From Clostridiales bacterium VE202-01 (GTDB lineage: Bacteria > Bacillota_I > Bacilli_A > Erysipelotrichales > Coprobacillaceae): a stretch of DNA of 61,006 bases. The notes under the pieces are model-generated. The model searched no databases. It saw only the letters and a list, made by a program, of their open reading frames with translations, and was not told the DNA's origin. The stretch spans positions 1 through 61,006 of the forward strand of contig BAHP02000042.1 in NCBI GenBank assembly GCA_000508865.1. The letters are read 5' to 3'. The stretch's first letter is position 1, and each line of letters opens with the position of its first letter. The position numbers and the translations under genes were made by a program. Below, in pieces: positions 1 to 8,959 of this stretch.

Positions 1-1
1 G

Positions 2-424
2 CACTTATTTTTAGATTCATATGTAACAGATGCTGATGGATTGGCAAATGCCAACTATACAGTTAAAACAGAAGTGTTAGATGATGTATCTGGTCAAACG
101 ACAGCCTTTGGTCAAATCAAACAGGGAATGAGAGCCTGTGTAACAAGAACAAACGGGACATGTAATTCTTACTGGAGCAGTAAATCCTATGTGACATATG
201 CAAAAACGGGGACTGCTGAAGATTATACGGGAACAGGAGAGACCGATTATCCAAACCATTTACAGATCGGATATATCCAGGCAGATGAAAACTCTGAACC
301 AATCGTAGCCTTTGCCTGTATCGCGATACGACAGACAACAGCATCAAATGGAAGCAGCAGTTCAGCACCGTTGATTTCACAACAAATAATTGATAAATAT
401 GTAGAAAAGTATGGTTTAAATTAA
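2..424 (+). CDS. Class B penicillin-binding protein, C-terminal end (5' truncated by window)
   Basis: The reading frame is open from the first codon in the window, so only the last ~140 residues are seen. The diagnostic feature is the KTGTAE motif near the middle (about base 200), which is the third active-site motif of the transpeptidase (penicillin-binding) fold. The following text has the usual pattern of a substrate-cleft strand (LQIGYIQADENSEPIVAFA) and a C-terminal helix. The protein would be a membrane-anchored peptidoglycan transpeptidase of the PBP2/PBP3 type acting outside the cell. The SxxK and SxN motifs lie upstream of the window, so the subclass cannot be settled. A strong terminator follows the stop codon directly. 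Confidence 0.8.
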   Translation, partial: HLFLDSYVTDADGLANANYTVKTEVLDDVSGQTTAFGQIKQGMRACVTRTNGTCNSYWSSKSYVTYAKTGTAEDYTGTGETDYPNHLQIGYIQADENSEPIVAFACIAIRQTTASNGSSSSAPLISQQIIDKYVEKYGLN

Positions 425-434
425 GTTTTAGAAT

Positions 435-475
435 AATGTGAAGATTCTTATATATCAAGAATCTTCACATTTATA
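435..475 (+). terminator. Intrinsic terminator after the PBP gene
   Basis: A perfect 15-bp stem (435-449 with 457-471, starting AATGTGAAGATTCTT) closes a 7-base loop. It lies 11 bases after the PBP stop codon and separates that gene from the arg operon. Confidence 0.85.
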
Positions 476-541
476 AATAATAAGTTTTTTTTATTAGCGT
501 TAAAGAATTATTTTAAATCAAGAAAGAAATTCAATTTTTAT

Positions 542-569
542 TTGACAAAATATTTTTTAGTAATATAAT
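542..569 (+). promoter_or_regulatory. Sigma-A promoter of the arg operon
   Basis: TTGACA (542-547) and TATAAT (564-569) are both perfect consensus hexamers with 16-base spacing. Transcription would start near 576, directly ahead of the T-box leader. Confidence 0.8.
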
Positions 570-575
570 AGTAAC

Positions 576-804
576 CAAACTCGATGACTAAAAGAGTAGT
601 TTGATGACGATTTTTAGCGAGCTGATGTGGGTGGAAGATTGGCAGTCTAATCAAAATGAAGCGCATTTACGAGAGGAAAGTGGGAACTTAGAGTATCACT
701 TTCGGGCAATCACCCTTAACGATGAAAGAGATCATAGGGTCAACTTATGATAAATAGAGTGGTAACGCGGTTAATTTCGTCTCTTGTTTAAGAGACGTTT
801 TTTT
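576..804 (+). promoter_or_regulatory. T-box riboswitch controlling argCJB
   Basis: The leader carries the highly conserved T-box sequence AGAGTGGTAACGCGG (756-770), followed by an intrinsic terminator stem CGTCTCTT/AAGAGACG with a T run (778-804). The upstream part has the AG-rich stem I pattern (AGCGAGCTGATGTGGGTGG near 615-633). Uncharged tRNA binding is expected to favour the antiterminator and switch on the genes behind it. A CGC triplet at 662-664 in a GAAGCGCAT context could be the specifier codon, which would make this an arginine T-box and match the arginine genes downstream. The specifier assignment is inference from context, while the T-box itself is clear. Confidence 0.9.
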
Positions 805-831
805 ATATTAAAGAAAGTGGAGGACTAAAAA

Positions 832-1869
832 ATGATTAGAGTAGGAATTGTGGGATCAACCGGATATGGGGGATGTGAGTTAGTACGATTTTTATTAACG
901 CATAAAGAAGTTGAAATTAAGTGGGTTTCATCAAGGACATACACTGATCAAGAATATAGTTTTGTTTATGCTAGTTATTTTAAGCTGTTAGATCAAAAAT
1001 GTGTTGATGAAAACATCGAAGATTATTTAGATGATGTTGATGTTGTGTTTTTTGCAACACCTCAGGGAGTGTGTGCAAAGATGGTTAATGAAAATGTTTT
1101 AAGTAAAGTAAAAGTGATTGATTTAAGTGCTGATTATCGAATTAAAAATGTAGATACTTATGAAAAGTGGTATGGAATCGAACATGCTTCTCCAGAATTT
1201 ATCAAAGAAGCTGTATATGGATTGTGTGAAATTAATCGTGAACAAATAAAAAAAGCGCGTTTGATTGCAAATCCAGGCTGCTATCCAACATGCTCGATCT
1301 TAACGATCTATCCGTTAGCCAAAGCAGGATTGATCGATATGGATACATTGATCATTGATGCTAAAAGTGGTGTTAGTGGCGCGGGACGTGGCGCTAAAGT
1401 GGCTAACTTATATTGTGAAGTAAATGAAAGTATTAAAGCATATGGGGTTGCGAGTCATCGTCATACCCCAGAAATTGAAGAACAGTTAGGTTATGCTTGT
1501 AATCAGGAAGTATTATTGAACTTTACGCCTCATCTAGTTCCGATGAATCGTGGTATTTTAGTAACTGCTTATGCAAAATTAAAAGCCGGAGTTAGTAAAG
1601 AAGATGTGGCTAAGGCTTATCAATGTTATGATGATGAGTATTTTGTAAGAGTTTTAAATTCTGGAGTTTTACCAGAAGTTCGAAATGTTAAAGCTAGTAA
1701 TTTTGTTGATATTAATTATAAGATCGACTCTCGGACTAATCGAATTATTATGATGGGAGCAATGGATAACTTAGTAAAAGGGGCGGCTGGTCAAGCAATT
1801 CAAAATATGAATATCATGTTTGGACTTGATGAAAAAGCTGGGTTGCTTTTAGCGCCTGCGGTATTATAG
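832..1869 (+). CDS. argC: N-acetyl-gamma-glutamyl-phosphate reductase
   Basis: Reduces N-acetylglutamyl-5-phosphate to the semialdehyde with NADPH, the third step of arginine/ornithine synthesis in the cytoplasm. The N-terminus has the dinucleotide-binding GSTGYGG motif (residues 8-14). The catalytic cysteine is C150 in ANPGCYPT, and the SHRHTPEI segment supplies the active-site histidine. At 345 residues it has the normal family length. The start is supported by a GTGGAGG ribosome-binding site nine bases or so upstream. It is the first gene after the T-box and is followed after 12 bases by argJ, so one transcript is expected. Confidence 0.97.
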   Translation: MIRVGIVGSTGYGGCELVRFLLTHKEVEIKWVSSRTYTDQEYSFVYASYFKLLDQKCVDENIEDYLDDVDVVFFATPQGVCAKMVNENVLSKVKVIDLSADYRIKNVDTYEKWYGIEHASPEFIKEAVYGLCEINREQIKKARLIANPGCYPTCSILTIYPLAKAGLIDMDTLIIDAKSGVSGAGRGAKVANLYCEVNESIKAYGVASHRHTPEIEEQLGYACNQEVLLNFTPHLVPMNRGILVTAYAKLKAGVSKEDVAKAYQCYDDEYFVRVLNSGVLPEVRNVKASNFVDINYKIDSRTNRIIMMGAMDNLVKGAAGQAIQNMNIMFGLDEKAGLLLAPAVL

Positions 1870-1881
1870 GGGGATTTGACA

Positions 1882-3105
1882 ATGAAAATAATTGATAATG
1901 GAACAGTGACTTCACCAATTGGTTTTTTTGGAGCAGGAGCCCATGTTGGTATAAAAAAAGAGAAAAAAGATTTAGCGTTGATCTATAGTCAAGTCGATGC
2001 TAAAGCAGTCGGTACATTTACACAAAATATTGTTAAGGCGGCACCGGTAGTATGGGATAAGATGATCGTAGAGAACTATGATCATGCAAGAGTTGTTGCA
2101 ATCAATAGTGGTGTTGCTAATGCTTGTACTGGTGATGAGGGAATGAAGTATAATGAAGAGTTCGCTAAAAGCGTAGCAGATAATTTTAGTTTTGAAAAAG
2201 AAGAAGTTTTGATTTGTTCAACTGGGGTAATTGGTAAACAGTTACCGATGGATAAAATTATCGCGGGTATACCACAAGTAAAATCATTGTTAAGTGATAG
2301 TGAAGAGGCTGGTATGATCGTAGCTGAAGCAATTATGACGACAGATACAAAACCAAAGCATCTTGCAGTGGAAATTAAACTTGATGGAAAGAAAGTTACT
2401 TTGGGTGCTTGTTGTAAGGGTTCAGGGATGATTCATCCTAATATGGCAACGATGTTAGGGTTTATTACAACTGATTGTAATATTTCTAAAGAGTTATTAA
2501 ATAAGGCTTTAAAAGAAGTAATTCCTGATACTTTTAATATGGTATCTGTAGATCGGGATACTTCAACAAATGATACTGTCTTACTATTAGCTAATGGTTT
2601 AGCTAATAATAAAGAAATCGTTAATGAAGATGAAGATTATCAAATTTTTAAAGAAGCTTTATATTATGTTAATGAATATCTAGCTAAAGCTATTGCTGGT
2701 GATGGCGAAGGAGCTACTAAATTATTGGAGGTACAAGTTCATGGTGCCAGCAGTATTAAACAGGCTAAAGTGATTGCTAAAAGTGTTTGTACATCACCGT
2801 TAGTAAAGACAGCTGTTTATGGTAATGATGCTAATTGGGGAAGATTATTATGTGCAATGGGGTATTCTGGTGAAGAATTTGATCCTTATAATGTGGACTT
2901 AAGTGTTGCTAGTGAATTTGGTCAGTTGCAGTTAGTATCTAAGGGAATGGCAACAGATTATAGTGAAGAAAAAGCAACCAAGATATTATCAAGTAGTGAA
3001 GTTAAAGCAATTATTGATATTCATAATGGTGATTTTAAAGCAACAGCATGGGGTTGTGATCTAACTTATGATTATGTTAAGATCAATGCTGATTATCGTT
3101 CGTAA
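1882..3105 (+). CDS. argJ: Bifunctional ornithine acetyltransferase / N-acetylglutamate synthase
   Basis: Transfers the acetyl group from N-acetylornithine to glutamate, so recycling it, and in many bacteria also uses acetyl-CoA. The ATML autoprocessing site is present in HPNMATMLGF; T190 would become the N-terminal nucleophile of the beta chain after self-cleavage. The ATG at 1882 is chosen because GGGGGA (1869-1874) sits seven bases before it; a TTG at 1876 is in frame but too close to that site. Having argJ next to argC and argB indicates the acetyl-recycling route. Its length of 407 residues is normal. argD, argF, argG and argH are not in the window. Confidence 0.96.
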   Translation: MKIIDNGTVTSPIGFFGAGAHVGIKKEKKDLALIYSQVDAKAVGTFTQNIVKAAPVVWDKMIVENYDHARVVAINSGVANACTGDEGMKYNEEFAKSVADNFSFEKEEVLICSTGVIGKQLPMDKIIAGIPQVKSLLSDSEEAGMIVAEAIMTTDTKPKHLAVEIKLDGKKVTLGACCKGSGMIHPNMATMLGFITTDCNISKELLNKALKEVIPDTFNMVSVDRDTSTNDTVLLLANGLANNKEIVNEDEDYQIFKEALYYVNEYLAKAIAGDGEGATKLLEVQVHGASSIKQAKVIAKSVCTSPLVKTAVYGNDANWGRLLCAMGYSGEEFDPYNVDLSVASEFGQLQLVSKGMATDYSEEKATKILSSSEVKAIIDIHNGDFKATAWGCDLTYDYVKINADYRS

Positions 3106-3117
3106 GGGGGAATTTAA

Positions 3118-3981
3118 GTGCATACAAGAGAACAAAATAAAGCTCAAGTATTAGTTGATGCGCTAAGCTATATTCAAAAATTTGCTGGAGATACAGTTGT
3201 TATTAAATATGGTGGCAGTGCGATGACAAATGAAGTTATCAAACAGTCAGTATTAAAAGATATCGCAGTATTAAAATCAGTTGGAATCAAGCCGGTAATA
3301 GTTCATGGTGGGGGAAAAGATATTAATACTTGGTTAAATAAGGTTAGTATTGAAAGTGAATTTAAAAATGGTTTAAGAGTTACTACTAAAGAAACTTTAG
3401 AAGTTGCAGAAATGGTACTATCTGGAAAGTTGAATAAAGGACTGGTACAGCATATGGAAAGAATTGGTACGCATGCTGTAGGGTTATCAGGTAAAGATGG
3501 TAATATGCTTACTGTTGAAAAACATTTTTCTAAAGGTGAAGATATTGGCTGGGTAGGTAAGATCACAGCAGTTGATACTGATTTGATTGAAACGTTATTG
3601 ATGAATGGTTATACTCCAATTATTTCAACGATCGGTTTAGATGAAAAATATAATGCTTATAATATTAACGCTGATGATGTGGCAACTGCTATTGCTCGTG
3701 CTTTAAAGGCGAGTAAACTAGTCTTTTTAACTGATATTGAAGGGGTATTGAAAGACCCTAATGATCCTAAAACTTTGATTTCTAAAATTAATACCGCTTC
3801 AGCAAAAGTATTATTTGAATCAGGAATTATTCAAGGAGGAATGATTCCTAAGTTACAAAACTGTATTGATGCAGTACAAAATGATGTAAATAAAGTCCAT
3901 ATTTTAGATGGTAGAATGGAACATAGTTTGTTAGTTGAAATTTTTACTACTAATGGTGTTGGAACCGAAATAAAAAAGTAA
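3118..3981 (+). CDS. argB: Acetylglutamate kinase
   Basis: Phosphorylates N-acetylglutamate with ATP, the second step of arginine synthesis and often the feedback-controlled one. The amino-acid-kinase fold shows KYGGSAM (about 25-31), the HGGGKDI nucleotide loop (about 63-69) and the ADDVATAIA segment. It starts with GTG; AAGGGGGA lies six bases upstream and the downstream ATGs would remove the first strand. It is the third gene of the T-box operon, 12 bases after argJ. The 287-residue length fits the family. It ends in a bidirectional terminator facing the minus-strand genes. Confidence 0.96.
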   Translation: MHTREQNKAQVLVDALSYIQKFAGDTVVIKYGGSAMTNEVIKQSVLKDIAVLKSVGIKPVIVHGGGKDINTWLNKVSIESEFKNGLRVTTKETLEVAEMVLSGKLNKGLVQHMERIGTHAVGLSGKDGNMLTVEKHFSKGEDIGWVGKITAVDTDLIETLLMNGYTPIISTIGLDEKYNAYNINADDVATAIARALKASKLVFLTDIEGVLKDPNDPKTLISKINTASAKVLFESGIIQGGMIPKLQNCIDAVQNDVNKVHILDGRMEHSLLVEIFTTNGVGTEIKK

Positions 3982-4003
3982 TCTCATCAGATTACTTTTT
4001 TAG
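3972..4003. terminator. Bidirectional terminator between argB and the minus-strand operon
   Basis: AAAAAAGTAATCT and AGATTACTTTTTT form a perfect 13-bp stem around CATC. It has a T run on both strands and lies between convergent genes, overlapping both gene ends. Confidence 0.85.
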
Positions 4004-4810
4004 TGTAATTATATTAATTTGGTTAGGGCAAAACAATCGATATTCATAACCATTTTCCATACCTAAACCATTAGAAATAACCAATTGGCTTTTGTTTTTA
4101 GTATAGTAGCCATGAACATAATTTTGACCATTACTCTTTTTAAATAAACCACCAATACCAGGTAAATAAATATAACCGCCCATCGTATGACCAGATAATT
4201 GCAATGCAATATTACTTTTAGCTGTAGTATCAAAATAATCTGGTTCATGAACAGCTACAAGTTTATAAATATCTTGATTGTTTTCGTTGATCAAACCGGA
4301 AATATCGCCACTGCTTTCTAGACCGAATAACCCAATTGTCGCATTATTGAAATAAATGGTACGATATTCATTATGAAGAACTTCAAATCCACCTTCATTT
4401 AAAATACTTGTAACATCATTTAGTGAAGCGAGATCTTTTTCACCTAACACAGCAAATTTACCATAACTTGATTTTATATTTGATAATACTTCAATTACTT
4501 TTTCATTATCAAATGGGATATCTGTAAATAAATCACCACCAAAAATAACCATATCAACATGCTGATTATTTAAAGATGTCACGATTTTTTCCAATCTAGT
4601 AATATCACTACTATTTTGAAGATTTATATCACTAATAAATCCAATTTCAAAATTTGCAAACTCATTAGGAAGACTACTATTATTAATAGTAGTTTTTTTG
4701 ATCGTATAATCATCAGGGGCGATGTAATGACTATGATAATAACCAAAACCGCCACCGATAATCATAATTACTAATAAAAGAAATTTAATTGTTCTTATTT
4801 TTTTTCTCAT
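3992..4810 (-). CDS. Membrane-anchored metallophosphoesterase-like protein, degenerate active site
   Basis: One N-terminal membrane segment (residues about 8-25) precedes a calcineurin-like phosphoesterase domain of the YaeI/YkuE type. The fold is recognisable from ISDINL, GGDLF, GEKD, VHEPDYF and SGHTMGG placed in the normal order. Compared with the family motifs D-x-H, GD, GNH[DE], H and GHxH, the histidine of the first motif is N, GNHD has become GEKD, and GHTH has become GHTM. Several metal ligands are therefore missing and hydrolytic activity is doubtful. The gene overlaps rnj by four bases and would be cotranscribed with it. A binding or structural role is possible, but nothing in the sequence identifies it. 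Confidence 0.75.
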   Translation of the reverse strand: MRKKIRTIKFLLLVIMIIGGGFGYYHSHYIAPDDYTIKKTTINNSSLPNEFANFEIGFISDINLQNSSDITRLEKIVTSLNNQHVDMVIFGGDLFTDIPFDNEKVIEVLSNIKSSYGKFAVLGEKDLASLNDVTSILNEGGFEVLHNEYRTIYFNNATIGLFGLESSGDISGLINENNQDIYKLVAVHEPDYFDTTAKSNIALQLSGHTMGGYIYLPGIGGLFKKSNGQNYVHGYYTKNKSQLVISNGLGMENGYEYRLFCPNQINIITLKK

Positions 4811-6573
4811 GGTTTTTTATTCATGATAACCGGAATGATCATCGGATTACGCTTTGTTTTACGATAAAAATATGAAGATAAGATATCCCGTGTCGTATTC
4901 TTTATTTCTCCAAAAGTAGTTTTTCCTTGTAATAACTTAGATAAAGAACTTTCAACTAAGCGTTCTGCTTCACGAATCATATGAAAACTGTCTTTCATAT
5001 AAACAAATCCTCGAGAAATAATTACTGGATGTGTCAATAATTTTCCGGCTCTAGAATCCATACTGATCAAGATCGAAACCATTCCATCTTCTGAAAGAAT
5101 TTGACGATCACGAAGTACTGCTGTAGATAAACCACTGATATCATTTCCATCAACATAAATGTCTTCAACATGGATCCGTGGTCCTAAACGTGCTTCGCCG
5201 TTATTTAGTAGGATTGTATCACCGTTAGAAAGAACGAATGAATTTTCTGCTGGCACACCAACTTCTTGAGATAAGGCAGCATGGATTTTTAACATCCGAT
5301 ATTCACCATGAACTGGGAAAAAATACTTTGGTTTAGTAAGCAGCATCATTAATTTTTGCTCTTCTTGGGATGCGTGTCCAGAAGTATGTAGATTATTGAA
5401 AGCGGTATTTGTTAAAACTTTGGCTCCAGCTCTAAATAATTTATTTACAACGACATTGACACTATAAGCATTTCCAGGAATTGGATTTGACGAAAATACA
5501 ACTGTATCACCAGGTTTGATCTTTACATATTTATGAGTTCCATTAGCGATTCTGCTTAAAGCGGCTAAAGCTTCACCTTGAGAACCAGTACATAAAATCA
5601 ATATTTCATTGTCAGGTAATTTTTTAGCCTGATCATTTTTGATGAAAAATTTATCAGGGCATTTAATATATCCCATGGCTCTAGAAACTTGGATATTATT
5701 TTCCATTGAACGACCATAAACAAGAATTTTTCGATTAAATTTAACTGCTGCTTCAACGATTTGCTGGACACGATGAACGTTTGAAGCAAATGTGGCAACG
5801 ATCAAGCGACCTTCAGTTTTTCTAAATTCTTCCTGGACGCTGTTAGCGACTTTCTTTTCACTGATAGAAAAAGTAGGAACTTCAGAATTTGTTGAGTCAC
5901 TCATTAATAAAGTGACACCAGTTTCACCTAAGAAAGACATTTTTTGATAGTCAGCAGCATCTCCCACTGGAGATAAATCAAATTTAAAGTCACCAGTTTC
6001 AACGATTCTACCATTAGGACTATTGACGATGATTCCTAATGATTCAGGGATAGAATGATTGGTCTTGAAAAATCCGATATTAAAATACTTAGATTTGATT
6101 TGGTATTCATCATTGATTTGGATGATCTTAGTCACATTAGTTAGCCTTTTTTCATCTAATTTTCTTTTGATCATCGCACTAGCTAACGGAGTAGCATAAA
6201 TAAAAGGGATTTTAACGATCTGTAATAAAAAAGGAATTCCACCGATATGATCTTCATGACCATGAGTGATCATTAGACCGCGGATCTTTTTTTCATTGCG
6301 CTTTAAATATGAATAATCTGGGATTACATAATCGATTCCTGGTAATCCTTCTTCAGCAAATTTAACTCCCGCATCAATAATAAATAACTCATTATCATGT
6401 TCGATACAGTACATATTTTTACCAATTTCATTAAGTCCTCCTAAAGCAAATACTTTAGTATCGATACTATTACGATTTTTGTTAATTGTTTTTCTAGTAG
6501 TTTTAGGTTTATTATAATTTTTTTGATTAGTTTTGCCAGTTCTTCTATTATTTGTATATGGCTTTTCTTGCAT
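4807..6573 (-). CDS. rnj: Ribonuclease J
   Basis: Cytoplasmic metallo-beta-lactamase-fold ribonuclease with 5'-to-3' exonuclease and endonuclease activity, central to mRNA turnover in Firmicutes. The zinc motif HGHEDH is at residues 104-109, followed by the beta-CASP domain (SNPIPGNAYSVN, TSGHASQEE, PVHGEYRML). The first ~37 residues are a basic, Lys/Asn/Thr-rich extension that is absent from the RNase J core and probably disordered; it could contact RNA. An AAGGAGGAAATT site supports the start. At 588 residues the length is slightly above the usual ~555 because of that extension. Whether it corresponds to J1 or J2 cannot be decided from this single copy. Confidence 0.95.
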   Translation of the reverse strand: MQEKPYTNNRRTGKTNQKNYNKPKTTRKTINKNRNSIDTKVFALGGLNEIGKNMYCIEHDNELFIIDAGVKFAEEGLPGIDYVIPDYSYLKRNEKKIRGLMITHGHEDHIGGIPFLLQIVKIPFIYATPLASAMIKRKLDEKRLTNVTKIIQINDEYQIKSKYFNIGFFKTNHSIPESLGIIVNSPNGRIVETGDFKFDLSPVGDAADYQKMSFLGETGVTLLMSDSTNSEVPTFSISEKKVANSVQEEFRKTEGRLIVATFASNVHRVQQIVEAAVKFNRKILVYGRSMENNIQVSRAMGYIKCPDKFFIKNDQAKKLPDNEILILCTGSQGEALAALSRIANGTHKYVKIKPGDTVVFSSNPIPGNAYSVNVVVNKLFRAGAKVLTNTAFNNLHTSGHASQEEQKLMMLLTKPKYFFPVHGEYRMLKIHAALSQEVGVPAENSFVLSNGDTILLNNGEARLGPRIHVEDIYVDGNDISGLSTAVLRDRQILSEDGMVSILISMDSRAGKLLTHPVIISRGFVYMKDSFHMIREAERLVESSLSKLLQGKTTFGEIKNTTRDILSSYFYRKTKRNPMIIPVIMNKKP

Positions 6574-6624
6574 AATTTCCTCCTTATTTATATTTTATCT
6601 TCTTTTTATAATTATTATAACATA

Positions 6625-6654
6625 TAAAAAGGCAAGAAACGAAGTTTCTTGCCT
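6625..6654 (-). terminator. Terminator of the degV gene
   Basis: On the minus strand AGGCAAGAAAC and TTTCTTGCCT form a stem closed by a CTTCG-type loop and followed by TTTTTAT. It begins at the degV stop codon itself (TAG, 6653-6655). Confidence 0.85.
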
Positions 6655-7519
6655 AGATAATTTTTTTACATGCCGCAACTGCTAGTGCATGTGGTCCAAT
6701 ATGACATGAAACACTTAATGATAATGGGTCACAGATTATAGTAGAATCAGGATAGATTTCCTCTAATTCTTTTTTCAATTCTAATGCTGGTTGCTTGTCA
6801 TATGTATAAGCTACACAGACATGCACATTTTTCCCTTTTTGTTCAGGATCGATACGTTCATCAATATCTTTTTTTATCGCTTCAATCATTATTTTTGTTG
6901 CCTTTGACATTGTTCTTGATTTACTAAAAGTATCAAGCTTTTCACCTTGGATCTGTAAAATCGGTTTGATTTTCATCATTCCTCCAAGGATTGCAACAGC
7001 AGGAGTAATTCTTCCGCCTTTACGAAGATATTCTAATGTGTTGACTGTAATATAGATAGAAGCGTTTAATTTATTTGTTTCAAGAATTTCTTTGATTTCT
7101 TTAGCTGATTTCCCTTGTTTGGCTAATTCGATGGCATCAAACACATCCCACTTTTGAGTAACTGAGATCCTTTGAGAATCAACGACTTGAACTCTTCCAT
7201 CATACTCGTTTGCTAACATCAACGCCGTTTGACAAGATCCACTTAAACCACTCGACATTGGAATATATACTATCTCATCATAATTTTTTAATACTTCATC
7301 CCATAGTTTACCGACATCACCAACTAAAGGCTGACTTGTAAAAACTTCAGCACCATTTGTTAGTTTATCAAAAAATTCACTATGTGTTAAATTAATATCT
7401 TCATAGAAGGTCTGGCCATCAATAGTAAAGGGCATTGGTAATACATTAATGCCTAACTTTTTACCTTCGTCTTGTCTTATTCCAGAATTACTATCAGTGA
7501 TAATTGCTACTTTACTCAT
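6653..7519 (-). CDS. DegV family fatty-acid-binding protein
   Basis: DegV/FakB-type protein that binds a fatty acid and presents it to a fatty-acid kinase. The N-terminal AIITDSNSGI segment, the SQPLVGDV region, the MSSGLSGSCQTA motif (fatty-acid head-group pocket) and the RKGGRITPA loop are all present. At 288 residues it has the standard two-domain length. It has its own AGGAGG site seven bases before ATG and its own terminator, so it is probably monocistronic. The ligand and partner kinase are not evident here; no fakA-like gene is in the window. Confidence 0.9.
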   Translation of the reverse strand: MSKVAIITDSNSGIRQDEGKKLGINVLPMPFTIDGQTFYEDINLTHSEFFDKLTNGAEVFTSQPLVGDVGKLWDEVLKNYDEIVYIPMSSGLSGSCQTALMLANEYDGRVQVVDSQRISVTQKWDVFDAIELAKQGKSAKEIKEILETNKLNASIYITVNTLEYLRKGGRITPAVAILGGMMKIKPILQIQGEKLDTFSKSRTMSKATKIMIEAIKKDIDERIDPEQKGKNVHVCVAYTYDKQPALELKKELEEIYPDSTIICDPLSLSVSCHIGPHALAVAACKKII

Positions 7520-7614
7520 AAAAAACCTCCTATCTCTAAAACATATTTTACTTAAAATAATAAAAATTGCAAACTATTTAAGTATTATTAATAAAATATT
7601 TGTATTTAGCCATT

Positions 7615-7657
7615 AACTGTATTGTTTATTGTAATACAGTTTAAAGTCTGTTATACT
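7615..7657 (+). promoter_or_regulatory. Promoter with palindromic operator for the GntR/ABC operon
   Basis: AACTGTATT (7615-7623) and AATACAGTT (7633-7641) form a perfect 9-bp inverted repeat with a 9-base spacer. A -35-like TTGTAA (7629-7634) lies inside it, 17 bases from a TATACT -10 box (7652-7657). A dimeric GntR repressor bound here would block RNA polymerase. Autoregulation by the GntR protein encoded next is inference based on position. Confidence 0.6.
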
Positions 7658-7691
7658 ATTAGTGCGAGGATAAGTTTAGAAAGGAGTCAGC

Positions 7692-8057
7692 ATGAAAATA
7701 GACAGTAATAGTGCAACACCGATTTATGAACAAATTTATAAACAGCTGCTAGAATATATAACCACGGGATTGATGCAGGCAGATGATAAATTACCTTCGG
7801 TACGAGAATTGTCTTCATCGATTCATATTAATCCTAATACAGTTGTTAAAGCTTATCGACTTTTAGAAGAACAGGGTTTTATATATTCTTTACCGGGTAA
7901 AGGGAGTTTTGTCAGCTCAAAACAAAATGTTCAAACGAAGTTGTTTTTACAGCAGATCAATGAATTGACACATGAAATAGTGACTAAAAGTAAATACGTG
8001 GGAATGACTTTTGAACAGTTGTGTCAGTTGCTGGAACAAAAATGGGAGGATAAATAA
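7692..8057 (+). CDS. GntR family regulator, YtrA subfamily
   Basis: Short GntR regulator of 121 residues: a winged helix in the first ~70 residues (PIYEQIYKQLLEYI, LPSVRELSSSIHINPNTVVKAYRLLEEQG) and a short helical tail, with no ligand-binding domain. This architecture is typical of YtrA regulators that control the ABC transporter genes next to them, often in response to cell-envelope stress. An AAAGGAG site precedes ATG. The TAATG junction shares a base with the following ATPase gene, showing translational coupling. The operator at 7615-7641 is its likely target. Confidence 0.9.
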   Translation: MKIDSNSATPIYEQIYKQLLEYITTGLMQADDKLPSVRELSSSIHINPNTVVKAYRLLEEQGFIYSLPGKGSFVSSKQNVQTKLFLQQINELTHEIVTKSKYVGMTFEQLCQLLEQKWEDK

Positions 8058-8959
8058 TGTTAATAGTAAAAGAACTTTCAAAAAAAATAGATAACAAATT
8101 AATTTTGGACAATATTAGTTTAAATATACCTAAAGGCTCAATTTATGGTATTATCGGTGAAAATGGTGCTGGTAAAACAACATTGATTCGTCATATCGTC
8201 GGAGCGTATCAGGGCGATTACGGTTTTGTTGAATTAGAAGGAATGCGTGTTTATGAAAATAGTGAAGCAAAAGCAAAGTTAGTATACATTCCTGATGAAT
8301 TTTTTGATACATTTGGTCATAATATTAAAAATCTTAAAGAACTTTATCAGGGAATCTATCCGACTTTTAATGAGGAACGATACTTTAAATTAATGCGGTT
8401 GTTTAAGCATGACAGCTTAGAAAATTTTAATAAATTTTCTAAAGGGATGAAAAAGCAGGTAATGTTTATTTTTGCTCTTTCAATCATGCCGGAATATTTA
8501 ATTATGGATGAACCGTTTGATGGTTTAGATCCGCATATTCGTAAAATAATTTGGGATATTTTGATTCAGGATGTAAGTGAACGACAAATGACGATCTTTA
8601 TTTCTAGCCATCATTTAAATGAACTAGACAGTATGTGTGATCATATTGCTTTGATCAGTGATGGAAAAATTATTTTCGAAGAGGCGCTTGATCATTTAAA
8701 AGAAGGTTATCATAAATTACAGATCGTCTTAGAATCGGGTGATGATATGTATGCTTTGGAAAAAGAGCTGAATATTTTAGCCCATCAGATGATGGGACGG
8801 GTTCATACTTTGATTGTTAAAGGGAATCTTGAAAGTATTGATATGATAGTATCTAAATATCATCCGATCATAAATGAAACATTATCATTGTCATTAGAGG
8901 AAATTTTCTTATTTACGCTGGGAGGAAAGTATGATGAACTCAAGGACGTCATGGGTTAA
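8057..8959 (+). CDS. ABC transporter ATP-binding protein
   Basis: Nucleotide-binding subunit of an exporter-type ABC system. Walker A is GENGAGKTT (about residues 34-42). The signature motif is the degenerate FSKGMKKQ, normal for the YtrB/BcrA type, Walker B is YLIMDEPFDGLD, and the H-loop is SSHH. At 300 residues it has the usual C-terminal extension of this subfamily. It starts at the last base of the GntR gene stop codon and overlaps the start of the first permease gene, so all four genes form one operon. Confidence 0.92.
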   Translation: MLIVKELSKKIDNKLILDNISLNIPKGSIYGIIGENGAGKTTLIRHIVGAYQGDYGFVELEGMRVYENSEAKAKLVYIPDEFFDTFGHNIKNLKELYQGIYPTFNEERYFKLMRLFKHDSLENFNKFSKGMKKQVMFIFALSIMPEYLIMDEPFDGLDPHIRKIIWDILIQDVSERQMTIFISSHHLNELDSMCDHIALISDGKIIFEEALDHLKEGYHKLQIVLESGDDMYALEKELNILAHQMMGRVHTLIVKGNLESIDMIVSKYHPIINETLSLSLEEIFLFTLGGKYDELKDVMG

